From JANYCG01 sp031392945 (GTDB taxonomy: Bacteria > Pseudomonadota > Gammaproteobacteria > Burkholderiales > Burkholderiaceae_C), in the NCBI GenBank assembly GCA_031392945.1, contig JANMVT010000222.1:1-42889 (forward strand): a DNA stretch of 42,889 nt, given 5' to 3'. A model generated the notes under the pieces. The model was not told where the DNA came from. It did no database searches and saw nothing but the letters and a program-made list of their open reading frames with translations. Below are positions 1-7,128 of the stretch, one piece after another (position 1 is the stretch's first letter; each line of letters opens with the position of its first letter). Made by a program: the position numbers and the translations under genes.

Positions 1-25
1 ACGGCCCATGCGGCAACTGGCGACC

Positions 26-1639
26 TCAGCGCTTACCGCCAAAGATGCCGCCCAAAACACCGCGGATTATTTGCCGCCCCACTTCGCGGCCAATCGAGCT
101 GGCGGCGCTCTTGAACAGTTGCTCGCCGGCACTGGCGCGGGTACGGCGCGCGCCACCACCGAGCAGGTTGCCCAGCGAGTCCAGCAGGCTGCCACCCGAG
201 GACTCTGCCGTCGCGCCTGGCGCAGTGGGCACCGTGCCCTGGGGCGGCGCGTTGGCATGGGCGGATTTGGCCATGGCATCGGTCTTCTCTTTGGCCGTGG
301 CCGGGTCGGCCATACGCGATTGGGTGCGTCCCTTGATCGCCTCGAACGCCGAATCCCGGTCCACCACCTTCTCGTAAACCCCGGCGACGATGGATTCGGC
401 AATCAGCGTGGCGCGTTGGGCGGGCGTTATCGGCCCGATCTGGCTCGCCGGGGGCAACACGTAGACGCGTTCGGTAATGCCGGGCCGTCCCTTTTCGTCC
501 AGGAAACTGACCAGCGCCTCGCCCACGGCCAGTTCGGTAATCGCGGTTTCGATATTCAGCTTTGGGTTTTGCCGCATCGTCTCGGCAGCGGACTTGACGG
601 CTTTTTGATCGCGCGGCGTAAAGGCACGCAGGGCGTGCTGCACGCGGTTGCCCAATTGGGCCAGCACCGTGTCGGGGATGTCGAGCGGATTCTGGGTCAC
701 AAAAAACACGCCCACGCCCTTGCTGCGCACCAGACGCACCACCAGCTCGATACGTTCGATCAAGGCCTTGGGGGCATCGGTAAAGAGCAGGTGGGCTTCG
801 TCAAAGAAGAACACCAGCTTGGGTTTGTCCAGGTCGCCCACCTCGGGCAGCGCCTCGAACAGCTCACTGAGCAGCCAGAGCAGAAAAGTGGCGTACAGGC
901 GCGGCGCATTCATCAGTTTGTCCGCGGCCAGCACATTCACAAAGCCATGGCCGTTGGAGTCGGTCTGCATGAAGTCTTCGATATTGAGCATGGGCTCGCC
1001 GAAGAACTTCGCTCCGCCTTGGGTCTCGATCTGCATCAGGCCGCGCTGGATGGCGCCCACGCTGGCGGCGCTGACATTGCCATACTGCGTGGTGAAGTCG
1101 CGCGCGTTGTCGCCTACATACTGGCACATGGCGCGCAGGTCTTTCATGTCCAGCAGCAACAGGCCGTTGTCGTCGGCGATCTTGAAGATCAGGTTGAGCA
1201 CACCGGCCTGGGTGTCGTTCAAATCCAGCATGCGCGCCAGCAGCAAAGGGCCCAAGTCGCTGACCGTGGCACGCACCGGGTGGCCCTGCTCACCGAACAC
1301 GTCCCACAGGGTGGCGGGAAATGCTACTGATTCAGGAGCTGACAACCCACGTTCCGCGAGGACAGCGGCCATTTTTGACCCTATAAGTCCGGCTTGCGAG
1401 ATGCCCGTGAGGTCGCCCTTCACATCGGCCATGAAAACCGGCACGCCGAGCCGGGAAAACCCCTCGGCCAGGCGTTGCAGGGTGACGGTCTTGCCGGTGC
1501 CGGTGGCGCCCGTGATCAGGCCGTGGCGGTTGGCCTTGTCGGGCCGCAGCCAGCATTGGATGAGGTCCGGCGCTTGGCCGTGCTGGCCGATCAAGATGCC
1601 CTCGGGCAACGTGTCTGTCCTGGAGTCCGCCATATCCAT
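26..1639 (-). CDS. HerA/YjgR-type helicase-like ATPase (DUF853)
   Basis: A predicted cytoplasmic P-loop ATPase of the HerA/FtsK-like superfamily, YjgR (DUF853) branch, 537 residues; E. coli YjgR is about 500. The Walker A motif GATGTGKT lies at residues 44-51, directly after NRHGLI, and a Walker B FFFDEAHLLF follows near residue 280. An arginine-rich stretch, VRLVRSKGVGVFFVTQNP, comes next, as in the family. The C-terminus is glycine-rich and ends GGIFGGKR, like the basic, Gly-rich tail of YjgR. The cellular role of the family is not firmly established; DNA-related ATPase activity is inferred from the fold. The gene is divergent from the yebC-like gene, with 51 bases between them. ATG at 1639 and ATG at 1633 are both possible starts. 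Confidence 0.9.
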   Translation of the reverse strand: MDMADSRTDTLPEGILIGQHGQAPDLIQCWLRPDKANRHGLITGATGTGKTVTLQRLAEGFSRLGVPVFMADVKGDLTGISQAGLIGSKMAAVLAERGLSAPESVAFPATLWDVFGEQGHPVRATVSDLGPLLLARMLDLNDTQAGVLNLIFKIADDNGLLLLDMKDLRAMCQYVGDNARDFTTQYGNVSAASVGAIQRGLMQIETQGGAKFFGEPMLNIEDFMQTDSNGHGFVNVLAADKLMNAPRLYATFLLWLLSELFEALPEVGDLDKPKLVFFFDEAHLLFTDAPKALIERIELVVRLVRSKGVGVFFVTQNPLDIPDTVLAQLGNRVQHALRAFTPRDQKAVKSAAETMRQNPKLNIETAITELAVGEALVSFLDEKGRPGITERVYVLPPASQIGPITPAQRATLIAESIVAGVYEKVVDRDSAFEAIKGRTQSRMADPATAKEKTDAMAKSAHANAPPQGTVPTAPGATAESSGGSLLDSLGNLLGGGARRTRASAGEQLFKSAASSIGREVGRQIIRGVLGGIFGGKR

Positions 1640-1648
1640 CCCAAAAAG

Positions 1649-1654
1649 TACAAT
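1649..1654 (+). promoter_or_regulatory. Possible -10 box (TACAAT) for yebC
   Basis: TACAAT lies 37 bases upstream of the GTG start of the yebC-like gene, in the 51-base gap between two divergent genes. It has the shape of a sigma70 -10 box, but no good -35 hexamer is visible 16-18 bases upstream. This is a weak call made from position and sequence alone. Confidence 0.3.
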
Positions 1655-1690
1655 CCAGCCAGTAGCGTAACCAATATTTCAAGGATTCCC

Positions 1691-2410
1691 GTGGCAGGAC
1701 ACAGTAAATGGGCCAATATTCAGCACCGAAAAGGCCGCCAGGACGAAAAGCGGGGCAAGATCTGGACACGCGTCATCCGTGAAATCATGGTCGCGGCCCG
1801 TTTGGGCGGCGCCGACTTGAGCATCAACCCGCGCCTGCGCCTGGCGGTTGAAAAAGCCAAATCGGTCAATTTGCCGGCGGAAACCGTCAAACGCAACATC
1901 GAGAAGGCCACGGGTACGCTTGAAGGCGTGACCTATGAAGAAATCCAGTACGAAGGTTATGGCATTGGCGGCGTGGCGGTCATCGTAGACACCATGACCG
2001 ACAACAAGGTGCGCACCGTGGCCGAGGTGCGCCACGCCTTCAGCAAACACGGGGGCAACATGGGCACGGCGGGGTCGGTGGCGTTTCAGTTCAAACATTG
2101 CGGCCAGCTTGTGTTTGCGCCCGGCACCAACGAAGACAGGTTGATGGAGGCAGCTTTGGAGGCGGGCGCCGAAGATGTCATTGCCGGGGACGACGGCGCC
2201 ATCGAGGTGCTGACCGCGTACCCGGATTTTGAGGCTGTCAAAACCGCACTGGAGACTGCGGGTTTCAAACCCGCGCTGGCTGAAATCACCATGCGCTCGG
2301 AAAACACGATTGATCTCAGTCCAGAGGATGCCGTGCGCATGCAAAAACTGCTGGATGTGCTGGAAGACCTGGACGACGTGCAGGCAGTGTTCCACAACGC
2401 GGCGTTATGA
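1691..2410 (+). CDS. yebC: YebC/PmpR family DNA-binding/translation factor
   Basis: A 239-residue YebC/PmpR family protein (TACO1 superfamily). Members have been described both as transcriptional regulators and as factors that help ribosomes through difficult sequences; which applies here cannot be told from sequence. The N-terminus AGHSKWANIQHRKGRQD is the family hallmark, which fixes the start at GTG 1691 although the frame is open further upstream. AAGGATTC, a few bases before the GTG, is a reasonable ribosome binding site. Other family blocks present are NIEKATG, YEGYG, GGNMGTAGSVAFQF and the acidic C-terminal domain ending in LDDVQAVFHNAAL. purD starts 24 bases downstream, so the two are probably co-transcribed. 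Confidence 0.96.
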   Translation: MAGHSKWANIQHRKGRQDEKRGKIWTRVIREIMVAARLGGADLSINPRLRLAVEKAKSVNLPAETVKRNIEKATGTLEGVTYEEIQYEGYGIGGVAVIVDTMTDNKVRTVAEVRHAFSKHGGNMGTAGSVAFQFKHCGQLVFAPGTNEDRLMEAALEAGAEDVIAGDDGAIEVLTAYPDFEAVKTALETAGFKPALAEITMRSENTIDLSPEDAVRMQKLLDVLEDLDDVQAVFHNAAL

Positions 2411-2434
2411 AAGCAACGGAATGAAAGTACGTGC

Positions 2435-3727
2435 ATGAAAGTTTTGGTGATAGGCGGCGGCGGCCGCGAACACGCGCTGGCCTGGAAGCTGGCCCAGTCG
2501 CCCAAGGTGCAAACGGTCTACGTGGCGCCGGGCAATGGCGGCACCGCGCGCGACTCCCGGCTGCAGAACGTCAACATCACGGATGTCGGCGCGCTGCGTG
2601 CCTGGGCTGCTTCTGAAAAGATAGCTCTCACGGTGGTCGGACCGGAAGGCCCGCTGGCCGCTGGCGTGGTGGACGAATTCCGCGCGCACGGGCTGCGGGT
2701 GTTTGGCCCGAGCAAGGCGGCCGCGCAACTGGAGAGTTCCAAGGCGTTCTCCAAGGCCTTCATGCAGCGCCATGGCATCCCCACGGCGGCGTTTGACACC
2801 TTCACCGACGCCGCCGCCGCCCATGCGCATGTTGACAAAATCGGCGCGCCAATCGTGGTCAAGGCCGATGGCCTGGCGGCAGGCAAGGGCGTGGTGGTGG
2901 CCGTGAACCTGAAGGAAGCGCACGACGCGGTCGATTTCATGCTGCTCGACAACACCTTGGGCGTGGCCCACAACGCGGGCGGGGCGCGGGTTGTCATTGA
3001 AGAGTTCTTGCAAGGCGAAGAAGCGAGCTTCATCGTCATGGTGGACGGCAAAAACGTGCTGGCCCTGGCCACCAGCCAGGACCACAAACGGCTGCTCGAT
3101 GGCGACCAGGGCCCCAACACAGGGGGCATGGGCGCCTATTCGCCCGCCCCTGTCGTCACCCCGGCGGTGCATGCACGGGCCATGCGCGAAATCATTTTGC
3201 CCACCGTTCGTGGCATGGAAAAGGACGGCGTCCCTTACACCGGTTTTCTCTACGCCGGTTTGATGATTGACGCCCAGGGCCACCCCAAAACGCTGGAATT
3301 CAACTGCCGCATGGGTGACCCGGAAACCCAGCCCATCATGATGCGGCTCAAGACCGATCTGGTGGATGTGCTGATGGCTGCCACCGAGCCGGGGCTGCAC
3401 GGCCAGCTTGACAGGATTGAACTGGAATGGGACCGGCGCACCGCGCTGGGCGTGGTGATGGCCGCGCACGGTTACCCGATGAGTCCGCGCAAAGGGGACG
3501 CGGTCACCGGCCTGCCCAAAGACGCGGACGACGCCATGGTGTTCCATGCCGGAACCGCGCTGCAAGACGGTGCGGTGATGACCACTGGCGGGCGGGTGTT
3601 ATGCGTGACTGTGCTGGCCGACAAGGTGGCGCTGGCGCAGCAGCACGCTTATGAAGTTGCGCGGGGCATCCAGTTTGACGGCGCGCAGTACCGCCGGGAC
3701 ATTGGCTGGCGCGCGGTGCGCCATTGA
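2435..3727 (+). CDS. purD: Phosphoribosylamine--glycine ligase (GARS)
   Basis: GAR synthetase joins glycine to 5-phosphoribosylamine using ATP, the second step of de novo purine synthesis, in the cytoplasm. The protein is 430 residues, the usual length for monofunctional PurD. The N-terminal VLVIGGGGREHALAW, the ATP-grasp lysine block KADGLAAGKGV at 143-153, PNTGGMGAYSPAP, and the metal/ATP-binding EFNCRMGDPETQ are all present. The gene stands between yebC and hemF in a run of same-strand housekeeping genes. A 17-base sequence matching the left arm of the window's dispersed element lies at 2609-2625. It encodes a normally aligned part of PurD, so it does not look like an insertion. Confidence 0.97.
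   Translation: MKVLVIGGGGREHALAWKLAQSPKVQTVYVAPGNGGTARDSRLQNVNITDVGALRAWAASEKIALTVVGPEGPLAAGVVDEFRAHGLRVFGPSKAAAQLESSKAFSKAFMQRHGIPTAAFDTFTDAAAAHAHVDKIGAPIVVKADGLAAGKGVVVAVNLKEAHDAVDFMLLDNTLGVAHNAGGARVVIEEFLQGEEASFIVMVDGKNVLALATSQDHKRLLDGDQGPNTGGMGAYSPAPVVTPAVHARAMREIILPTVRGMEKDGVPYTGFLYAGLMIDAQGHPKTLEFNCRMGDPETQPIMMRLKTDLVDVLMAATEPGLHGQLDRIELEWDRRTALGVVMAAHGYPMSPRKGDAVTGLPKDADDAMVFHAGTALQDGAVMTTGGRVLCVTVLADKVALAQQHAYEVARGIQFDGAQYRRDIGWRAVRH
2609..2625 (+). repeat. Left-arm-only match to the dispersed GCTAY/RTAGC element, inside purD
   Basis: GCTTCTGAAAAGATAGC has the same 17-base length and ends as the left arm of the full elements at 5084, 24655, 25548, 26768 and 31339. No convincing right arm follows. 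The encoded residues (ASEKIA) align normally with other PurD proteins, so chance resemblance is quite possible. Confidence 0.25.
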
Positions 3728-3779
3728 GCTTTGCGTCCCATCTTGTGACGCCTGCGTCCTGAATGACAAGCCTCGTCAA

Positions 3780-4688
3780 ATGACTGAAATCGCCGTTTCC
3801 CGTTATCTGCGCGATTTGCAAGGCGAAATCACGTCGGCCATTGCACGCGTTGATGGCGGCGCGTTTTTGTCAGACGCTTGGGAAAAGGCCCCGGGTGAGG
3901 CCTTGCAGGGCTGGGGATTGACGCAAATTCTCGAAGCTGGCGATGTTTTCGAGCGCGCGGGTTGCGGTTTTTCGCACGTGCGTGGACCCCGATTGCCGCC
4001 CTCGGCCACGCAGCACCGCCCGGAGCTGGCGGGTGCGCCGTTTGAAGCCATGGGTGTCTCCCTGGTGTTTCACCCGCGCAACCCCTATGTGCCCACAGTG
4101 CACATGAATGTTCGCATGATCTCGGCCTTGCCCGCCGGCGCTGCGCCGGTTCGCTGGTTTGGCGGCGGCATGGATTTAACCCCCTATTACGGGTTTGCGG
4201 AAGACGCGGTGCACTTCCACACGGTTTGCAAGAGCGCGTTGCAGCCCTTTGGCGCTGACAAATACCCGCAGTTCAAGCAATGGTGCGACACGTATTTCTT
4301 CCTCAAGCACCGCAACGAGCCGCGTGGCATTGGCGGGATCTTTTATGACGACTTTGCCGAGGGCGGGTTCGACAACGGGTTTGCCATGATGCAGTCGGTG
4401 GGCAACGTCTTGCTCCAGGCCTACCTGCCCATCGTGGAGCGGCGGTCAAAAACAACTTACACGCAGCGCGAGCGCGATTTCCAGCTATACCGGCGCGGCC
4501 GTTACGTGGAATTCAACCTGGTTTGGGATCGTGGCACGCATTTTGGGCTGCAATCGGGCGGGCGCACCGAGTCGATTTTGATGTCAATGCCGCCAATGGC
4601 GACTTGGGCCTATCAACGCTTACCTGAGCCCGGCAGTCCGGAAGACGACCTGACGGCCAAGTTTCTGGTTGCCAGAGATTGGGTTTGA
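3780..4688 (+). CDS. hemF: Oxygen-dependent coproporphyrinogen III oxidase
   Basis: HemF oxidatively decarboxylates coproporphyrinogen III to protoporphyrinogen IX with O2, a late haem-biosynthesis step. The protein is 302 residues and matches the family throughout: VSLVFHPRNPYVPTVHMN, WFGGGMDLTPYYGF, GIGGIFYDDF and VEFNLVWDRGTHFGLQSGGR. Four histidines at 98, 108, 147 and 177 have the same spacing as the metal-binding histidines known in E. coli HemF. The frame is open back to 3651, but homology starts at MTEIAVSRYLRDLQ, so ATG 3780 is chosen. The stop overlaps the nadD start (TGATG), suggesting translational coupling. Its presence implies haem can be made in air. Confidence 0.97.
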   Translation: MTEIAVSRYLRDLQGEITSAIARVDGGAFLSDAWEKAPGEALQGWGLTQILEAGDVFERAGCGFSHVRGPRLPPSATQHRPELAGAPFEAMGVSLVFHPRNPYVPTVHMNVRMISALPAGAAPVRWFGGGMDLTPYYGFAEDAVHFHTVCKSALQPFGADKYPQFKQWCDTYFFLKHRNEPRGIGGIFYDDFAEGGFDNGFAMMQSVGNVLLQAYLPIVERRSKTTYTQRERDFQLYRRGRYVEFNLVWDRGTHFGLQSGGRTESILMSMPPMATWAYQRLPEPGSPEDDLTAKFLVARDWV

Positions 4689-5308
4689 TGGCCGAATTGG
4701 CAAATTCCCCGCTTCAGCGCCTTGGCGTGTTTGGCGGCGCGTTCGATCCGCCGCACAAGGCGCATGTGGCCCTGGTTGAGGCGGCGCTGGCGCAATTGCA
4801 GCTGGATCAGGTCAAGGTGATCCCCACCGGCCAAGCCTGGCACAAAACACGCGCTCTAAGCCCGGCGGCGGATCGCCTGGCCATGGCTGAGTTGGCCTTT
4901 GGCCATCTGCCCAAAGTTGCGGTGGACGCCAGGGAGATGCGACGTGCCGGTCCCAGCTACACCGTGGACACATTGCGCGAGTTGCGGCTTGAAAATCCGC
5001 AGGCAGAATTATTCCTGCTGATCGGCGCCGACCAGGCCCGGGCACTGCCGGCCTGGCACCAGTGGGAATTGCTGGTGCAGTCTGCTATAATATGCGTAGC
5101 TGAACGTGGATATTCCACAAGGGCAAACCCTCGATTTGATCCCCCATTTCAGTTAAAATCGCGTTTTGTGCGGCTGCAGATGCCGCCAAGCCCCGTCAGC
5201 GCCACCGCGATTCGGGCCGCTGCATCCAGCAGCCAAGACGTCAGCCCTCTGGTTGGCCAGGCCGTTGCGCGTTATATTGTTGACCATCACCTTTTCCAGA
5301 CCGCTTGA
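4688..5308 (+). CDS. nadD: Nicotinate-nucleotide adenylyltransferase
   Basis: NadD transfers AMP from ATP to nicotinate mononucleotide to give deamido-NAD, an essential step of NAD synthesis. It has 206 residues. The nucleotidyltransferase signature is GGAFDPPHKAH at 16-26, an HxAH variant of the usual HxGH. The C-terminal SATAIR block is present. The start is ATG 4688, overlapping the hemF stop; an in-frame TTG at 4679 is less likely. The segment 5084-5142 (about residues 133-152, from AIICVAERGY onward) coincides with a full copy of the window's dispersed element, so part of this enzyme appears to be encoded by repeat-derived DNA. The next gene, rsfS, overlaps by ATGA, an arrangement common in bacteria. 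Confidence 0.95.
   Translation: MAELANSPLQRLGVFGGAFDPPHKAHVALVEAALAQLQLDQVKVIPTGQAWHKTRALSPAADRLAMAELAFGHLPKVAVDAREMRRAGPSYTVDTLRELRLENPQAELFLLIGADQARALPAWHQWELLVQSAIICVAERGYSTRANPRFDPPFQLKSRFVRLQMPPSPVSATAIRAAASSSQDVSPLVGQAVARYIVDHHLFQTA
5084..5142 (+). repeat. Dispersed GCTAY/RTAGC element, full copy inside nadD
   Basis: The left arm GCTATAATATGCGTAGC is followed by T, a 13-base spacer and the right-arm core CCACAAGGGC, then an AT-rich end. The spacer and core contain the small palindrome GTGGA-tat-TCCAC. By eye the first 45 bases match the intergenic copy at 31339 at about 33 positions without gaps. The copy is read in frame as nadD residues 133-152, on the same strand as the gene. TATAAT inside it resembles a -10 box, but there is no matching -35. 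Confidence 0.7.
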
Positions 5309-6006
5309 TGACTACCCAAACCATTGCCAAAAAAGACACCCAAAAACTTCAACGCGTCATCGTCGACGGGCTGGAAGACGTCAAAGCCCAGGACATTCAG
5401 GTTTTCGACACCGAACACCTGTCGGCCCTGTTTGAGCGGGTGATCGTGGCTTCGGGCACGTCGAACCGGCAGACCAAGGCGCTGGCCTCCAGCGTGCGCG
5501 ACGCCGTGCGCGACGCGGGGTTCCCCAAGCCACGCATGGAGGGCGAGGCCAATGGCGAGTGGATCATCGTGGACTGCGGCGCTGCCGTTGTGCACATCAT
5601 GCAACCCAGTTTTCGCCAGTACTACCACCTGGAAGAATTGTGGGGCGAGAAGCCTGTTCGCCTGAAGTTTGGCGCCTCCAAACCAGAAGTGAAGGCGCCC
5701 GCCGAGCCAGCCAAGGCCGTCAAGGCCACGGGCAAAAAACCTATCCCCGATATCAAGCGATCGAGTTCTGCCAAGAAGGGCGTGGCCGAAGCCTTCCCGT
5801 CCAAAGCCCAGGTGAGGAAGGCCTTGGCCGCCAAATCGGCGCCAGCCAGGTCTCCGGCAAAGGCCCCAGCAAAGGCACCCGCCAAATCAACGGCGAAAAG
5901 CACGCAGGTGAAAAAAGTGACTGTCAACGCCCCAGCCAAAACGGTGGCCAAAAAGACAGTTGCGACCAAGGCTCCGGTCAAAAAAGCCGCTCCACGCAAA
6001 GCCTGA
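5308..6006 (+). CDS. rsfS: Ribosomal silencing factor RsfS with lysine/alanine/proline-rich tail
   Basis: RsfS (DUF143/Iojap family) binds ribosomal protein uL14 and blocks joining of the 30S and 50S subunits when nutrients are short. Residues 10-122 are the complete domain: VIVDGLEDVKAQDIQVFD, VIVASGTSNRQTKALA, and GEWIIVDCGAAVVHIMQPSFRQYYHLEELW. Residues 124-232 form a long, low-complexity, strongly basic tail built of AKAPAK-, AKST- and VKK-type units. It resembles histone-H1-like tails and is absent from the short (about 105-residue) E. coli protein. The start ATG 5308 overlaps the nadD stop. The tail's function is unknown; nucleic-acid or ribosome binding is an inference from charge. Confidence 0.93.
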   Translation: MTTQTIAKKDTQKLQRVIVDGLEDVKAQDIQVFDTEHLSALFERVIVASGTSNRQTKALASSVRDAVRDAGFPKPRMEGEANGEWIIVDCGAAVVHIMQPSFRQYYHLEELWGEKPVRLKFGASKPEVKAPAEPAKAVKATGKKPIPDIKRSSSAKKGVAEAFPSKAQVRKALAAKSAPARSPAKAPAKAPAKSTAKSTQVKKVTVNAPAKTVAKKTVATKAPVKKAAPRKA

Positions 6007-6025
6007 CCGCGACTGAAAGCGCCCC

Positions 6026-6493
6026 GTGAAGTTGATGATCGTGGCCGTGGGCTTGCGCGTGCCCGACTGGGCGCAAACAGCATGGGACGATTACGCCAAG
6101 CGCTTTCCCCACGAGATCAAGGTGGAACTCAAAGCCGTCAAGACCGAGCCGCGCGGTTCCAAAACCATTGACACCCTGTATGCGGCGGAACGCGCGCGTA
6201 TCGAGGCGGTGATTCCCAAGGGCAGCCGCATTGTGGCGCTCGACGAGCGTGGCAGCGCGGTCACCACAGCGGCGCTGGCCGACAAGCTCAAGACCTGGCA
6301 ACTGGCCAGTGACGATGTGGCGCTGGTGATTGGCGGGCCCGACGGCCTGGACCCAGCCTTCAAACAAGCCGCGCATGAGCGCATCCGCCTGTCTGATCTG
6401 ACCTTGCCACATGCGTTTGCACGGGTGCTGCTGATTGAACAGCTTTACCGGGCCTGGTCGATCAATGCGGGCCATCCGTATCACCGCGAATAA
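6026..6493 (+). CDS. rlmH: 23S rRNA (pseudouridine1915-N3)-methyltransferase
   Basis: RlmH methylates N3 of pseudouridine 1915 in helix 69 of 23S rRNA, using S-adenosylmethionine, on assembled 70S ribosomes. The protein is 155 residues, the standard length for this SPOUT-fold enzyme. It starts with GTG (KLMIVAVGLRVPDW) and carries the SAM-binding knot sequence LVIGGPDGLDPAFK and the C-terminal LYRAWSINAGHPYHRE, which is nearly invariant in the family. It lies 19 bases after rsfS; the rsfS-rlmH pairing is widely conserved and fits a shared role in ribosome function. Confidence 0.97.
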   Translation: MKLMIVAVGLRVPDWAQTAWDDYAKRFPHEIKVELKAVKTEPRGSKTIDTLYAAERARIEAVIPKGSRIVALDERGSAVTTAALADKLKTWQLASDDVALVIGGPDGLDPAFKQAAHERIRLSDLTLPHAFARVLLIEQLYRAWSINAGHPYHRE

Positions 6494-6500
6494 GTTGTCG

Positions 6501-7103
6501 ATGCACGATTTCATCTACCTGGCCTCACAAAGCCCAAGGCGCAGCCAGTTGCTGGCACAGTTGGGCATTCGGCACGAATTGCTGCTGGCCGGATCAGACG
6601 AAGACGCTGAGGCGATCGAGGCCATGCTGCCCAACGAGCCACCCACAAACTACGTGAAACGCGTCACCGCGTTGAAACTGGACGCCGCCCTGCTGCGCCG
6701 CAAACGCCGGGCCTTGCCATCCGCGCCGGTTCTTTGCGCCGACACCACCGTGGCGTTGGGGCGAACCATTTGCGGCAAGCCCATTGACGCCAGCGACGCG
6801 CGCCGTATGCTGGGTGAACTGTCAGGCAAAACCCACCGGGTGCTGACCGCAGTAGCGATTGGCACGGATCGCAAGCGGGTGCAACTGATGAGCGAATCAC
6901 GGGTGACATTCGCGAGCATGAGTCCCGCGCAGATTCAGGCCTACGTGGCTTCGGGCGAACCGTTGGGCAAGGCCGGCGCATATGCGGTGCAGGGCAGGGC
7001 AGCGGCATTCATCTCGCATATCAGTGGCTCCTACTCTGGCATCATGGGGTTGCCTGTATTTGAGACCGCACAAATGCTGCAGTCCACGGGTTTCAGATTT
7101 TGA
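6501..7103 (+). CDS. maf: Maf family nucleoside triphosphate pyrophosphatase (YhdE-like)
   Basis: Maf proteins hydrolyse non-standard or excess nucleoside triphosphates to monophosphates; the YhdE branch prefers dTTP and UTP. The 200-residue protein has the N-terminal signature LASQSPRR at 7-14, the central VLCADTTVALG with its catalytic acidic residue, and GKTHRVLTAVAI. The SPRR form and overall pattern fit YhdE better than the YceF (m7GTP) branch; the substrate remains an inference. Homology begins at MHDFIYLAS, so ATG 6501 is chosen although the frame extends upstream into rlmH. The gene begins 8 bases after rlmH. Confidence 0.94.
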   Translation: MHDFIYLASQSPRRSQLLAQLGIRHELLLAGSDEDAEAIEAMLPNEPPTNYVKRVTALKLDAALLRRKRRALPSAPVLCADTTVALGRTICGKPIDASDARRMLGELSGKTHRVLTAVAIGTDRKRVQLMSESRVTFASMSPAQIQAYVASGEPLGKAGAYAVQGRAAAFISHISGSYSGIMGLPVFETAQMLQSTGFRF

Positions 7104-7128
7104 CCGCAGTGCACTGACGAATGGCCTT

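Noticed and set aside
8..1330. A 440-residue plus-strand open frame opposite the HerA-like gene
   Set aside because: It is rich in His, Gln and Arg with no recognisable motifs and is fully antisense to a clear ATPase gene; it is a GC-rich shadow frame.
5086..5091. TATAAT in nadD as an internal promoter for rsfS
   Set aside because: The -10 match is good but there is no -35 at the right distance, and the hexamer is explained as part of the dispersed element and of the coding frame.
5881..6000. The AKAPAK-type repeats of rsfS as a DNA repeat array
   Set aside because: The repeats are protein-level low complexity with varied codons, not a tandem DNA array or CRISPR.
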